64,000 bases of DNA, from positions 3,092,501-3,156,500 of the forward strand of contig JAYKKT010000047.1 in the NCBI GenBank assembly GCA_036023115.1, read 5' to 3'. Position 1 is the stretch's first letter. The number at the start of each line of letters is the position of its first letter. Both the position numbers and the translations under genes were made by a program. The notes beneath the pieces are model-generated. The model saw nothing but the letters and a program-made list of their open reading frames with translations, made no database searches and was not told the DNA's origin. Below, in pieces: positions 22,801 through 36,300 of this stretch. This DNA is from Brasenia schreberi. Its lineage: Eukaryota; Streptophyta; Magnoliopsida; Nymphaeales; Cabombaceae.

Positions 22801-25800
22801 ATTGATTTAATCGTCTCTCGAATCTGCATGTCTACGATCTTCACCATTAAGCTCTAATACCATGTTGAAATTCATGAGTAGCGCAGAGAAAGATTAAGCA
22901 TGACAAATGTTAAAGAATTGAAGAGTAAAAATGAAAGATCAAAGATCGGATGAGGGGGCAGACCTTCAATGGAAGCCGCCCCCTCTCTTACTCTCTTTCT
23001 ATTGATCAAACTCTTAACCCTAATACAAAACGTTCAGCCCTTATATAATGGGTTGTAAAACATAAAATGATCAAAATGCCCTTAGTGCTCCGGGAAATCA
23101 CAATAATACCTAAATATCAGAAATTACAAAACTAACACTAAGAACAACAAATATGCATATTCTTCAACATTCTTTTGTCAGCAAAACCAAGTACACTTTT
23201 TTGAGACCTTGTACTCTCCTTCATCTAATTCAAAGAGAATGATCTGCTGGAATCAGTTTCAGCAGAGGGTCTGCATCATTCAGCTCAATAATACCGATAC
23301 AGCTGATATAGCATTGATACGTATTGTTGTATCATACTTTAAAAAGAATATAACCATAATATGATGCATAAGAAGTTAAGAAATACAAAACTATGTTCAC
23401 ATATGCAATGGGTTCGAAGGTGTATCATGCATATCTTTTTTCTTATAACTAAGCTCCTTTTACGCAAAAGCACCAAGGTGGAGGTGTGTCATGCATATAG
23501 TTATGTGATACCTGTCAATAGGCCCCTGCATTATACTGCATAGCATGTTACAGGCCAATATGGAGCCACATAACGATGCAATGTTGCCTAATATCAATAT
23601 TCCTATGATTGTATCACATGATATACACGATATGCACAATATTGGTCCTATAAAAGCACAAGGAACGCATAGGTCATCACACATTTTGGAAGATATGCCA
23701 TCACCATTGAACAAATCAGATCTCACTGGTTTTCGACTATGGCTTAACTCATCAATGGAAACTATACAGGGTCAATTAAAGAGCTTACCTGTTCCCGTCT
23801 TTCTACATATCCTTGCAAACAGTCGCCAACATAATCAATGAATTTCTGTTAACATTGAGATATGTTACTTGAGCAGCTTATGAGCCCAGTATTTGTTGAA
23901 AATACTGTCAAAAATAAATAATACAACAACAAATGCGAGCATGTAGACTTGCTACGCAATCCACCAGTGCAGAACAGCCCCTACATGCACGCCCATGCAT
24001 TGCACATGGACCAGTAAAAAGTGAACATAGCTCAATCTCAAAGTAGCTATAGAAACTAGAAAGTGAACAAACAAATCTGAACCATGGGGCTGGTATACAG
24101 CATCATTTTCAAGCATACGCGCAAATTACCTTTTGCCAGTAAAGTTGAGCTTCTATCCTCCCTAAGACCCCTCATTTCTCCCAATAAGTCTCAGATGAAA
24201 GGAAATAGAGGCACTCCCACCATAAGTCAAACAAAAAGATGTGATATATACAGAATATTATCTTAATTGTGTGGAGTAGTTTATTTTGCTAGATTGCAAG
24301 AAGCTACTCGTGCATCAGATGATCCGACTATCATCATAGACCAGACTTTCCACCAACAGTTAACAGGAGTTATGTTCTTGTTTGTGAAACTCTGGCGCAT
24401 TTGATAACCTCTATGGCGATTCAATCAACAGTTACAGTTGAAGACCCAAATATCAATAGCAACAAAATGTCATTATTGTTTGACATAACTGAACAGAAAT
24501 ACAATGGAAGTTTGTTTTGTGGTTTCCGTAACCCATGCCCTCCAGCACCACCAACCCACAGACACATACACACATGTGTGCTTGCAAAAAGAAGTGCGTT
24601 CAACAGATGAAGTGTATGTACCTTCGCGTTGGATGATAAATAATCAGCTTCTGCCTCTTGTATAGGTATGAAAAATGGAACTGTATGTTCGCTAACAGTC
24701 ATCTTCTCAAGAAATGATCTACTTTCAAGCACACAATAATAAAATTCACAAGTTTCACCTGCAAGGAAGTTAAAGTTCAGAAGACCATATTTGAGATGGA
24801 AACAGGGAGCTGGAAATGTCAAGCCCATGATAAATCCAGACCAATCCTAAGAAAGATGAGCAAGGTTGGCTTGAACATTTAATCGCCATTGTTAGAAAAT
24901 GGAACAGAAAGTGGAAAAGAGTACGTTGAAATGAGAAATGAAGCGGGTGATATGGATTGAATTGGGGTATATTACCCAATATATTGATATAGTATGGTGC
25001 GGAGAGATATATGAGTCTTTGTTCCTTACTGTCTATGAGGGTATGGTCAGTTCAGGATTTAAGCAGCTTATCGTGTTCTAGAAAGAGAACATTTCATTTT
25101 GGTCAAAAAGTATATCATCCTCGTGGCATAACAGAGCAATATGACACATCTACTCCCAATGTACATGAAGCAAGAATGAAATGGTACGTAAATATATGCA
25201 GTAGGCACAAAAAAAGGGGGGGAAATTTGTTTGCTTGACGTTGCTATCATTTCCTTCATTCTCCCTCACACTTCTTTCCCTCCTTCACAACAGTTACACC
25301 TACTTGTTCAACAGTATACTTCAATTCTGTTCTGCTAAAAAGATCAAAAGGTGCTCGACTACAAAGGAAAGGAACATTAGCTCTAAACAATGAGTACCAG
25401 TGCCAGTTCAACATCCAGAAAAAGTTTACAAATGAGGCTCGCCTCTCACCGACCGGTGGACATCCATGAAGGCATGAACCTATTGACCTGAAAAGCGAAG
25501 AGGAATATCAATGGAATCTGTGCAAACTCCTTCCATGAACACGATGAAAAGGATGTGGTCACCATGCCATCGTTCACAAGAATGGCAAAATTCAGTTACT
25601 GTAAGCCTTTGGAGTTTGGATATTATTTCTTCATTAGCACTGTATTTTGTTTCCTTAATACTTTTATCATGTTTCCTTTTCAATTTTGTTTTCTTGAACC
25701 TTTTTCTGAGGAACTGTTATTTTCTTTTCATTCTGTTAGGTGCAAGTTTCCACGTGCTTTTGTTTTTGTAGGTTTATATTGCAGAACATATACAATTGCT

Positions 25801-28800
25801 AAGGAAAAGCTCATCACCCTGAGGTTAGAGTTGTTTCCTTCTAGTATATCCAGTTAAACAATTAATATTCATGTGGGAAGGATTTATTATTGCGCTAGCA
25901 AAACAAAGGAACAGACAAAACTGTGGAGTCTGGAATGGATCGGGTCCAACAGACCCGACCTGATCCAACTTGGGTCCTGCGTGGGACCCGACTGCTGGAA
26001 CAGCAGACGGTGGCCACGAAGGCACGTCTACTGTAACAGCGGGCAGTGGCCACGGCGACCACTGACTAATGACTTGGAAAGCGGCGGAAACCGCCCTCCA
26101 ACCACATGGATTAAGAGAGGAAGAGAGAGAGAAGAAAGAGAAACATAGGGAGAGAGAAACAGAAAAAAGAAAAGAGAGGTAGAGAGAGAACATTGAAAGA
26201 GGGTGACCAGTTTTCATGCCGATAATACCAGCGATCGAAGGGGAAACGGTCGGATTCATCTTCTAAGGGGTCAAGGTAAGAAAATTGTCTCTCTCCATGA
26301 TTTAGGGGTTGAGTTTTTAGGGTTTTCAGGATCGTTTGATATCCGATTTCGACGTGGTTTGAACCGTTAGATTTTTATTTAAATGTAGAATATTAATATT
26401 ATATTTTTATCATGATTTAGAAATTAAATTAAGGTGATTAAGGAGAGTTGACATTATTATATTTGGATTTGCATGGAGGCATCATGTAGATGGATGTCTT
26501 CTCTTTTCGGTTACATAATAGAGGTAGTTTTAATTGTTTTTAGATGATACATGAGATTGTGAATTGTTTGTTAATGCTTTTAAATGATCATAAATATGTT
26601 GGTTTGTGAAATAGTATTTAAAGTGTTTTGATGAGTATATGAATACATGGCATGAGTGTGCTTGTGTGCGAGTAAACCACTTAATGGGTATGGATCTATC
26701 TTTCACGACGGTATGGGACGTCGATCGATTACAGATGGACGTATCTATTAGTGTTAGCTTGTTGGCTGCTATTGTAGATGAGTGAAATATTATTGGGTAT
26801 TGATCTACTTTTCATGATAGTGTGTGATATTGGTGGCGTAGATGAATATATCGGATAGTCCTAACTCGTAGATGTGTTGAGTTGTGTAGATTACTTTGTT
26901 GGTTGAGCTAGTTTGCACTTATAGATACATTGGGCAACTCATGTCGGTTGCAACATGCCTAAGTTGGGGATAAATGAAACTAGTCAACGAGAGTAGAGAG
27001 TTTATTTACAGTAGAACGAATTTGATACTTGATATGAACGTGTGATTCGATATGGATATGTTATTTTTATTGAAAAACGTGGGTAGCACAGCGGAAGATC
27101 GAATATCACAAAAAACGAAAAGAACAAGTGAAGAGAAAATGTGGAGATCGAATGAGGGAGCATACCCTCCAATGGAGGAGGCCCCCCTCTCTCTCTTTCT
27201 TAATCTTAGTCTTTTACAACAACAACAACAACAACAACTAAGCCTTTTCCCATACTAGACGGGGTCGGCTACATGGATTCTTTGTTTCCACAGATCCCTA
27301 TCGTGTGCCATGTTAGCAGTTAACTCCCAATAAACTAGATCATTCTTTATTGTTTCTTTCCAACACTTTTGTGGTCGTCCTCTACCTCTTTTAATACTTT
27401 CCAAATTTAGTTTTTCTAACCTTCTTACAGGTTCTTCTTTTGATCTTCTTTCTATATGTCCAAACCATCTTAAACGATGTTCTCTCATTTTATCCTCTAT
27501 TGGTGCCACTCCTAATTTGTTTCTAATAACCTCATTATGTATACGGTCTTTTCTTGTATGGCCACTCATCCATCTCAACATCTTCATTTCTGTCACAGAC
27601 ATCTTTTGTACATGTTGATGATTAACTGCCCAACACTCAGAACCATAAAACATGGCAGGCCTAATTGCTGCTCTATAATATTTACCTTTTAATTTTAATG
27701 ATATATTCTTATCACAAAGAATACCTGATGCTCCTCTCCATTTTAACCAACCAGCATTAATTCTATGTGTAACATCTCCATCAATTCTTCCATCACTTTG
27801 AAAAATTGACCCTAGGTATTTAAAACTTTCCTTTTGGGGAATGCAATGTGTGCCAATTTTAATTTCTATGTCCTCTGAAGTAGCCAAATGATCAAACTTA
27901 CATTCCATATATTCTGTCTTTGTTCTACTAAGTCGGAGGCCTTTGTTTTCTAATGTTTCTCTCCATAGTTCCAATTTTCTATTAACTTTTTCCTTAGACT
28001 CCTCCACTAATACAATGTCATCAGCAAATAACATACACCAAGGTACTTCATCTTGAATATGTTTTGTTAACTCATCCATCACCATTATAAATAAGTATGG
28101 ACTTAAAGTTGATCCTTGATGTAACCCAATATTAACTTCAAAGAAGTCTGTCGTTCCTTCATGAGTCCTCACACATGTTTTTGCACCATCATACATGTCT
28201 CTTATAAGGTTAATATATGTCAATGGGATACCTCTTTTTTCCAAAGTTCTCCAAAGAACCTCCCTCGGTACCCTATCATAAGCTTTTTCTAGATCAATAA
28301 ATATCATGTGAAGGTCTTTCTTTTTTGCTCTAAAATGTTCCATAAGACGTCTCAGAAGGTGAATCGCTTCAATAGTAGATCTACCTGGCATAAATCCAAA
28401 TTGGTTCTCTGTTGTACTTGATACTTGTCTTAACCTACGTTCGATAATTCTTTCCCATAATTTCATAGTATGACTCATTAACTTGATACCTCGATAATTC
28501 ACACAATTTTGAATGTCTCCCTTGTTCTTATATACGGGTATAAGTGTACTTGCTCTCCATTCCTCGAGCATCTTTTGGTTTTTCCATATTTCATTAAATA
28601 GTCTTGTGAGCCAAGTGATTCCTATTTCTCCTAGTATTTTCCAAACTTCTATAGGAATATTATCTGGTCCTACCGATTTACCACTCTTCATATGTTTAAG
28701 AGCCTCTTTGACTTCATTCTTTTGAATACGTCGGTAGAAATTGTGGTTTATATACTTTTCTGACTTGGCTAAATCTCCTAAACTAATACTAACATCTTTA

Positions 28801-30258
28801 TTTTCATTAAAAAGATTATAAAAATAGTTTTTCCATCTATTTCTTATATCATCATTTGCCACTAGAATTTTTTCATCCTCGTCTTTTATGCATCTAACAA
28901 AATTTAGATCATTAGTTTTCTTATCTCTAGCCCTAGCTATCCTAAAAATATCTCTTTCACCCTCTTTTGAGTTGAGTTTTTTATGTAAGTCCTCCCAAAT
29001 CTTAGCTTTTGCTTCACTAACGGCCTTTTTTGCTTCCTTCTTTGCTTTCTTATACGCTTCTAAAGTTTCACTAGTTTTTTTAGCGTAATGTATTTTGTAA
29101 CATGCCCTCTTTGCCTTGATTTTATTTTGTACTATTTCACTCCACCACCAAGCTTCTTTTAGTCTTTTAACCTTAAAAAATCATGTTCAGCCCTTATATA
29201 ATGGGTTGTTAGACACAAAATGATCAAAATGCCTTTAGTACTACAAGCAACAACAACTAAGCCTTTTCCCATACTAGACAAGGTCGGCTAGCCTTTAGTA
29301 CTACGAGCAATTATAATAATACATAAATATCATAAATTACAAAACTAACACTAAAAACATCATATATTCATATTCTTCAACACCCCTCTCAAGTTGGGAA
29401 TAAGATACTTCGAACTCCAAACTTGTAGAAAAATTGGTTCTTTCTTCACCACACTTCCACCAACGATCTCTTTAGGGCTTCTCTAAATCAACTTGAACAA
29501 TTAAGATCATACTTCAGTAGCGCACGACCCTTCTATGGGTATCGACCGCTCCTCTTAGGTGACTAGACAGCAACACTTCAAAAGTCTTTTTTTTTATTCT
29601 CTTTAGAAAACTAATTTTTATGGTAGGAGGTACTATCTCCACCATACACACTTCAAAACGGCTTTTTTTGCACCCCTTCACATGGTGGTTGTTGTCAGTG
29701 TATTGGTTAGGTATCATCTCTCTACCACTCAAATAGCAGAATACACACATCTGCTCATACTTATCGGTCTACGCCTACAACTGTTTTTCCCAACCCTCTT
29801 GGTTGTTCACTTCAGCAACTCAAGATCTTAATTTTTATGCTTCTTAGTGATACTGTCACATTTCATACCAACGAATTCTTCTTGCTTTTTCTATGATTTG
29901 ATTTGTCATGTATATGTAATATGTAATGAAAAAGATTAATTTCATGCATTCTATCTTTCCTTCTATATGCATTTTGTTGTTTTTCCAATGGAGAGAATCA
30001 TCACATACTATTTCATATCTTCTGTAATCTTTTTCTGAATTTTCAGCCCTCTTGAACATTTCAATAAACAGGTAAACATCTCTCTTGGACGTTTGATCAA
30101 ATACTTGATGTGCATCTTGCATAGATATTCAACACGCTTCATTTAGCGAGAGTAGATCACAGGCACACGTACATGCACAAACGTGTAGATAGAGAGAGAA
30201 GGTTATCTAGCGAATGGCCACTGATAAACTGAAAATTATCCCTCGAGTCGAAACACCT

Positions 30259-30316
<58 letters not shown>

Positions 30317-33300
30317 CGAGATTTCTCTTCCTTCTTCCCTCTTCCTCTACAGAATGCCTTCGCCTTCTTTTCCTTTGGCGACTCAACCTTTGTCTCCACC
30401 TCACATTCCAAGTTATTTGGCGCAACCACCTTCTGTTTTCTCTTTAATCGAGCCATCCTATCATTTTAGTATGCATGTATGTTTAGAAATGATATTATTA
30501 ATCTTTGATAAATGTTGTATATGACTTAAAATAGTGCATGTCTTTAGTATGATTATCTGTGAAGAGATCACATCCATCTATGAGCACGATTGTGGTGCTC
30601 AGGTTTTAATTTAAATGTTTTAAGGATATGAACGACAGAGACGTTGAAGCTTGACTTTGACTTCTGCTGCCATATGGTAGGAGTTAATAGTATTTTTTAT
30701 AGTTATGTTTTTTTCTTTCTGTTATATCACGACCTTGTTGGATCTTAAATTGTGTACAAATAAAGGAAGTTTTGACATGTCATTGATTGTATGGGTTATG
30801 TCACCTTCATATTGTAACGGTTCACATGCATCAACCACGTGGCATGGACAAGTCCTATATCATATTGGTCGAGACATTGTGGGACGTTACAAAAATATAC
30901 ACCAACCAAATCCAATAACAACACGCCCTTTTTGTCTTGATTTGCCACTAGAATTTTCTCATCCACGTTATCTAACAAAATTAAGATTTTAGTTTTCTTA
31001 TTTCTAGCCCTAGCTATGCTAAAAATCTCTTTTGGGTTGAGCTTTTTATATAAATCTTCCCAAATTTTAGTTTTTGCTTCACTGACGGCCTTTTCGCTTC
31101 TTTCTTTGATTTCTTATAAGCATCTAAAATTTCACTAGTTTTCTTAGCATAATGTAATTTGTAACATGCCCTTTTTGTTTTGATTTTATCTTGCACCACT
31201 TCACTCCACCACCAAGCTTCTTTTTGTGTTGGTACACCTTCCTTTGATTTACCTAACACATCTTTCACTACTTTCCTAATATGTATAGCCATATTATTTC
31301 ACATATCACAAGGTGTACCAACATAATTCCAAGGCCTTTTTTTTGCTTCTTTCTTTACTTTCTTATAAGTATCTAAAGTTTCACTAGTCTTCTTAGCATA
31401 ATGTAATTTGTAACATGCCCTTTTTGTCTTGATTTATCTTGCACCACTTCACTCCACCACCCAGCTTCTTTTTGTGTTGGTACACCTTCCTTAGATTCAC
31501 CTAACAATCTTTCACTACTTCCCTAATATGTATAGCCATATTATTCCACATATCACAAGGTGTACCAACATAATTCCAAGCATCTCCTTTAAGGACTTTC
31601 TGTTTAAATATACCTCATTTCTCGCTTTTAAGGTTCCACCATTTAGTTTTCATGAATATCTTGATATCCTAATGCCTCTTCACTGACATGTCTATTTAAG
31701 TCTCCTCCTAAACAAATCATCTCCCTTTGTAGAATTCTTTGAATCACCTTATCTAACTCTTCCCAAAAAAACCTTTTTTATACTATCTTCTAGTCCTACT
31801 TGGGGTGTGTAAACACAAACCATATTCAAAACCTTTACTCCCAGCACTAATTTCATCGTCATGATTTGGTCACCATATCATTGTATGTCTACTACACTAT
31901 CCTTTAAATCTTTATTTATGATAATACCAACTCTGTTTTGGGTCTTTTCCTTTACTGAGTACCATAATTTAAAACTTATATCCTCAATCTCCTTTAATTG
32001 CATTAGCAAAGAAGGAATTTGTACTAAGCAAGTACTTTTTAACCTACTCATGTACAAAATCAACGTATCAACAGGATAGTGCAAAGAATACATTTCACAC
32101 ATGCCAGTAATTGGAAACGCATGAAGGGAACAAGAAATTACAGCACAATTAGGACATTTAAATGAACTTACAAAAAAATGAGAACATGTTGCACAGCCTC
32201 GTAGATTACCAGCAAAGGACGTTCGATATTGTATTCCAATCCTTGTCCCCTCCAAACAGCAAATTACCTACTCACATGATCACAGTCCACAAGTGTTTCA
32301 GAGATCGCCACTAGCAACAATATTTTGCAGCCTCCAAAAGAAAATTAGCATAAAGTGTGTCTGAACACATCACATATCTAAATTTGTAAAGTACACAAAA
32401 TAACCATGCAAAAGAAATTTCGTGCAGTTATTAGCTACTATATCTTCAAAGCAAGAAAGAACAAATAGTTCAACATATTGAAGTGAAAAATAAGTTGGAA
32501 ATATATTTCAGCCATGTACTTTGATCAAATAAAATGATCATTAAACTAGGTCACTACCCAATTTCTAAGAACTTAATGAACTATTTGAAACGGCAAGACC
32601 ACCGTCACCTTACCAGTAACACAAGAAAGCACATGCTTTATTCTCATTGCATTGGTAGGAAATGAAAAACAATCCATCAGCATTTCTTGAACATTTCTCC
32701 TCCCAGGTTATGTTGTTGAATATTATGCCTTAACAAATCAATATTGTAAATACTGTAGCTGACCCCATATGTTATGAGGTACGGACACATGCATATTGCA
32801 CCATTTGTTTGATGTGCTATGATATTTTAGCTTTCTTTATTTAATAAAACATAATCTAAGTAAAAATTAAAAGCAACAAATATGCAGCATAAGACATCTC
32901 TTCATGCATCAAAACGCAATTGTAAGGCATTTGTTCATTGAAAAGGACACGGGCTCCCAACTGACACGATGATAAGGCATATGTTGAGGCCTATCCTTAT
33001 AAATCATAGTTGACAGGGATATCTTGGACCCTGCAACTAAGAGGCATATCTTGGGCCTCAAAACTGACATGCCTCAAGTTTAGAAAAAATAAAATTCATA
33101 TGGTAAGCTATGTCAATATTATAAGATTCCGTGCAGACCCTACAGCACCAATGTGGATGGACCGGTATATGTACTGAATCTTATTGATCCAAGTAACAAT
33201 ATACAATATCATCAAAGTAACGACATTACCAACTGAATGCTGGCATACTTTACCTTGTTTCCAACTTTGTAAGTTATCCTTCCTTGGAGGCGCTGATTGA

Positions 33301-36300
33301 ATATGCTAGTATTCCCCGGCATAGCTTTCCTATCAGCTTCCATGTGTACCTGATTCATGATTTTTTTTTTTTGGCATTGATTACATTCACAAAGTAGTAC
33401 TAAAAACTTACAAAGAGCAAGGTCATGTATTAGTAACTTCAGTAAAAGTAACCACAAACCAGAACGTGGATAGTATTCTAATAGTAAAAAATGGGATCCA
33501 TGTCATCTTAGTTGCATTGGTATCGATTTTAGTAGTCAATAGTACAAGATGCTCCTCACAAAATGAAAATGTGGATCATAACAACCTAATGTTTTGCAAG
33601 ATCTTACAGAAAGAGAAAGCAAACGTGGGGGAAAACGGAAATTGCTTATCGACAAGCTCATCATGTTGATTGCTAGATAAGTAACAAAACAAATAGTTAG
33701 AAAAGGTAAACATTTCAAGTGGCTGGGTGGTCTGGCCCGGGTGGCTTGGGACCATTGGGACCTGATTACAAACATAAATATGGGCCTTATTAACCCAACC
33801 CTATTATATTTTAACATCCCTCCTCAAACTTATGGTGTATACTGAAAGTTTGTTTCAATCCTTCATGTGTGAACTCGCACTGATTGTTTCAAAAGGAGAA
33901 CGTTCAATTCCAAAGATCTTTTCAGAAGATTCCGCCTTTTGATCTATCTTAGAACATACCTACAACAAAACTTATAGAATTAATCTCGAATGAAGGTATC
34001 AAGATCTCATAACTCCAAACATGAAAACCGATGTTTTCAAAGAAGTTCTTTAACAAAAAAACATTGATCATCTATGTAAGATTGTCAAATATAACAAATA
34101 ATTTCATGAATCACTACAAACTCGTGATATTACAAAAAAAACCTTGGTATACCAAAAAAACTTTAAGGCTAAACTCAAACCTTAGTTTTAAGAACAAACT
34201 CGAACACAAACAAGCTTAAAGTTAAGCTCAAACCATACAAATCAGACAAACTTTAATACTAAGCTCAAACCCAAGCTTTAAGGCTAAACTAAAACCATCC
34301 AAATCAAACAAATGCCAAGGCCCTTAAATAACTCACAATATCAAACGTGATTCTATGATTCCAAGAATAAGATAATCCACTAAGATGATCAAAAATGGTT
34401 TTAAAGATTTATAATCAACTTAAAAGAATCTTTTAAACATAAAATATTTGTCTCATAAAACAAGAATTTTTTTAATGCAATTTTTTTCATTCACACAAAA
34501 ATGCTCAAAATATAACAAATGAATTGTCAATACTCAAGGCAAAACTCTTTTTACAAGTTATTTTCAAATACTTGTATCAAGCACAAGGTTATCAGGATAA
34601 CAATAAGTGCATTTTCAACTTTGACTATCTCCAACTAATAGCCAACAAAATGAAGCACTATAATTACAAAAGCCTTCAATAAAAGGACAACAAAAGTGAC
34701 ATATAACCACGATACGAAGATCTTAATCACATGAAAATGCAACTTCAAAGTTATCAAGATCACAAATTATCAAATAACAATAAGTGTATCCTTAAATATT
34801 GACTAATCTCCCGCCAATAACCAACAACATGAAGTACCTTAATCACAAAGGTCTTCAACAAGAGGCCAACAAAAGTAACATATACTCATAATACGAAGAA
34901 CTTGATCCTATAAAGAGATGCAACTTATTGTAAAACAAAAATAGTCTACCCTCATAAAAAGAGGTCAACCAATCGAAGAAAACTTAAGGAACACACCTAA
35001 ATTGACTCCAATATGAATGTTAAACAAAATCAAATCAGATTCAAACATAAGTCCAAATCTGGATCCAGGAGAAGCAAAGATCCTTTGCATCCATGCCACC
35101 GACACTAGAAGAAGCTTCTTCACTCAAAATAAATGTTATAAAGCAAAGCCTCGCGATATGCCAATTTCTCAGTCAATGATAACTCTTGCTTCAATAACAA
35201 ATGCCACCCTCCACCTATTCTCAACAGCCACCAACCAAAAACACATAAACATAAGAGTTGTAGGTAGGACAAGTGGGACGGATCTAATCTTATCCGTCGA
35301 ACCCGATCCTAGACCTGACCCGCCTTCTTCATCCTTCGAAGTTCTCTCTACTTTACGCGGAGGGCCAAAAGGCCTGAAACCCTCTCCCTTTCTCTCACGC
35401 CCTCTCTCTGCATTTCAACAGAGAGACCATCTCTCTCTCACTACGTGAATTGAAGACCTCATTGTCGCCACCAGCTGCCCAGCTGCTGATGTCTAGCCAC
35501 ACACCATCACGACACCACGCCAGCTGCTTCACTTTCACCGCGCTTTGCATCTGTAACCCGCCATCCACGCTCACCACACCAGCCGTGACCAGTCGCCATC
35601 ATCGCTCCATTGATTAGGCTCTTATACCATGTTAAAAATCATGTAAAATCCCTGAATTTATTTTATTGAATACAATGAAATAATCTCTACACAATCAACC
35701 ATAATAGGTTGCAATTTATTGAATACAAGATATGTATTTATAGAGAGAAATAGGAGAGAAAGCCAGCAACATTAAGCATTTGGTTGTTGAAGATAGCCCA
35801 ACGGCTAGTAAAATAGCCGTGGGGCCCCCCTGGTGGCCTAGTGGCCCTAGTGGCCCTAGAGGCCTGGCCCGGGTGGCTTGGGTACATACACATCAGAAAG
35901 GAGCAAAATTCAAAACTTTTACAAGATTCCTTCTTAAAATATAGTGAACCTCAATTCCTGTAAAAAAGATTAAAGAACTTCAGAAGTAACGGGAGAGGCC
36001 TAATATAGAAACTACAGTAACTGTACAGAAGCACGTTAGTGTAAAGTAAATCTGAATCAGGAATAACATATTAAATTACATAGATAGCTATAATATGTCA
36101 TGCCATTATTTTATAGCAGATTTACATCACTGATACAAAATGATTTTGCTGAAGCCTATTTCAGTGTCAATCTTAGGCTCAACACTTTGCATGAAAGAAC
36201 TAGAACTTGAAGTCTTAAACCAACAAAAAAAGGCACCGAAAGAATATAAAAAACTTATGGAAGCCACATAGAATTAGACATTCAAGGAGAATACCCTTTC

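Larger units (their letters stand above)
15987..23169 (-). mobile_element. Non-autonomous LTR retrotransposon with host-gene and viral inserts (LTR-RT1)
   Basis: A 7,183-bp element in CENP-O intron 10, read on the minus strand. The 5' LTR is 23169-22863 and the 3' LTR 16288-15987. The LTRs are similar and bounded by TGTTGAAGAATATG...GAATTTCAACA. The primer site (TGGTATTAGAGC on the minus strand, 22862-22851) directly follows the 5' LTR. A polypurine tract (AAGGGGAGGG, 16298-16289) directly precedes the 3' LTR. The target-site duplication is TTCTT at 15982-15986 and 23170-23174. No gag, integrase or RT of its own is visible. The interior holds a PDI-like fragment, a badnavirus-like segment in the opposite sense, an unknown 87-codon frame and an AAA-ATPase fragment. 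Replication must have used proteins from another element. Confidence 0.85.
27068..30130 (-). mobile_element. Truncated relative of LTR-RT1 (LTR-RT3), LTR split by a LINE
   Basis: LTR sequence related to LTR-RT1 runs from about 27068 to 29383 (ending TTCAACA), interrupted by LINE copy E and micro-insertion F. It is followed by a polypurine tract (complement CCCCTCTCAAG, 29384-29394) and by about 740 bp of the internal region shared with 16299-17000. The other LTR and the rest of the interior are absent. No coding sequence of its own. Confidence 0.75.

Noticed and set aside
25873..26259. Long G/C-rich ORFs on both strands
   Set aside because: They mirror each other, show no motif, and no splice or start context supports a gene.
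30157..30456. Overlapping ORFs on both strands
   Set aside because: All are translations of a (GA)n microsatellite.
32750..32790. GTAGCTGACCCCATATGTTATG resembling the LINE 3' end
   Set aside because: Only about 20 bp of weak similarity, no (TTG)n tail and no flanking duplication.
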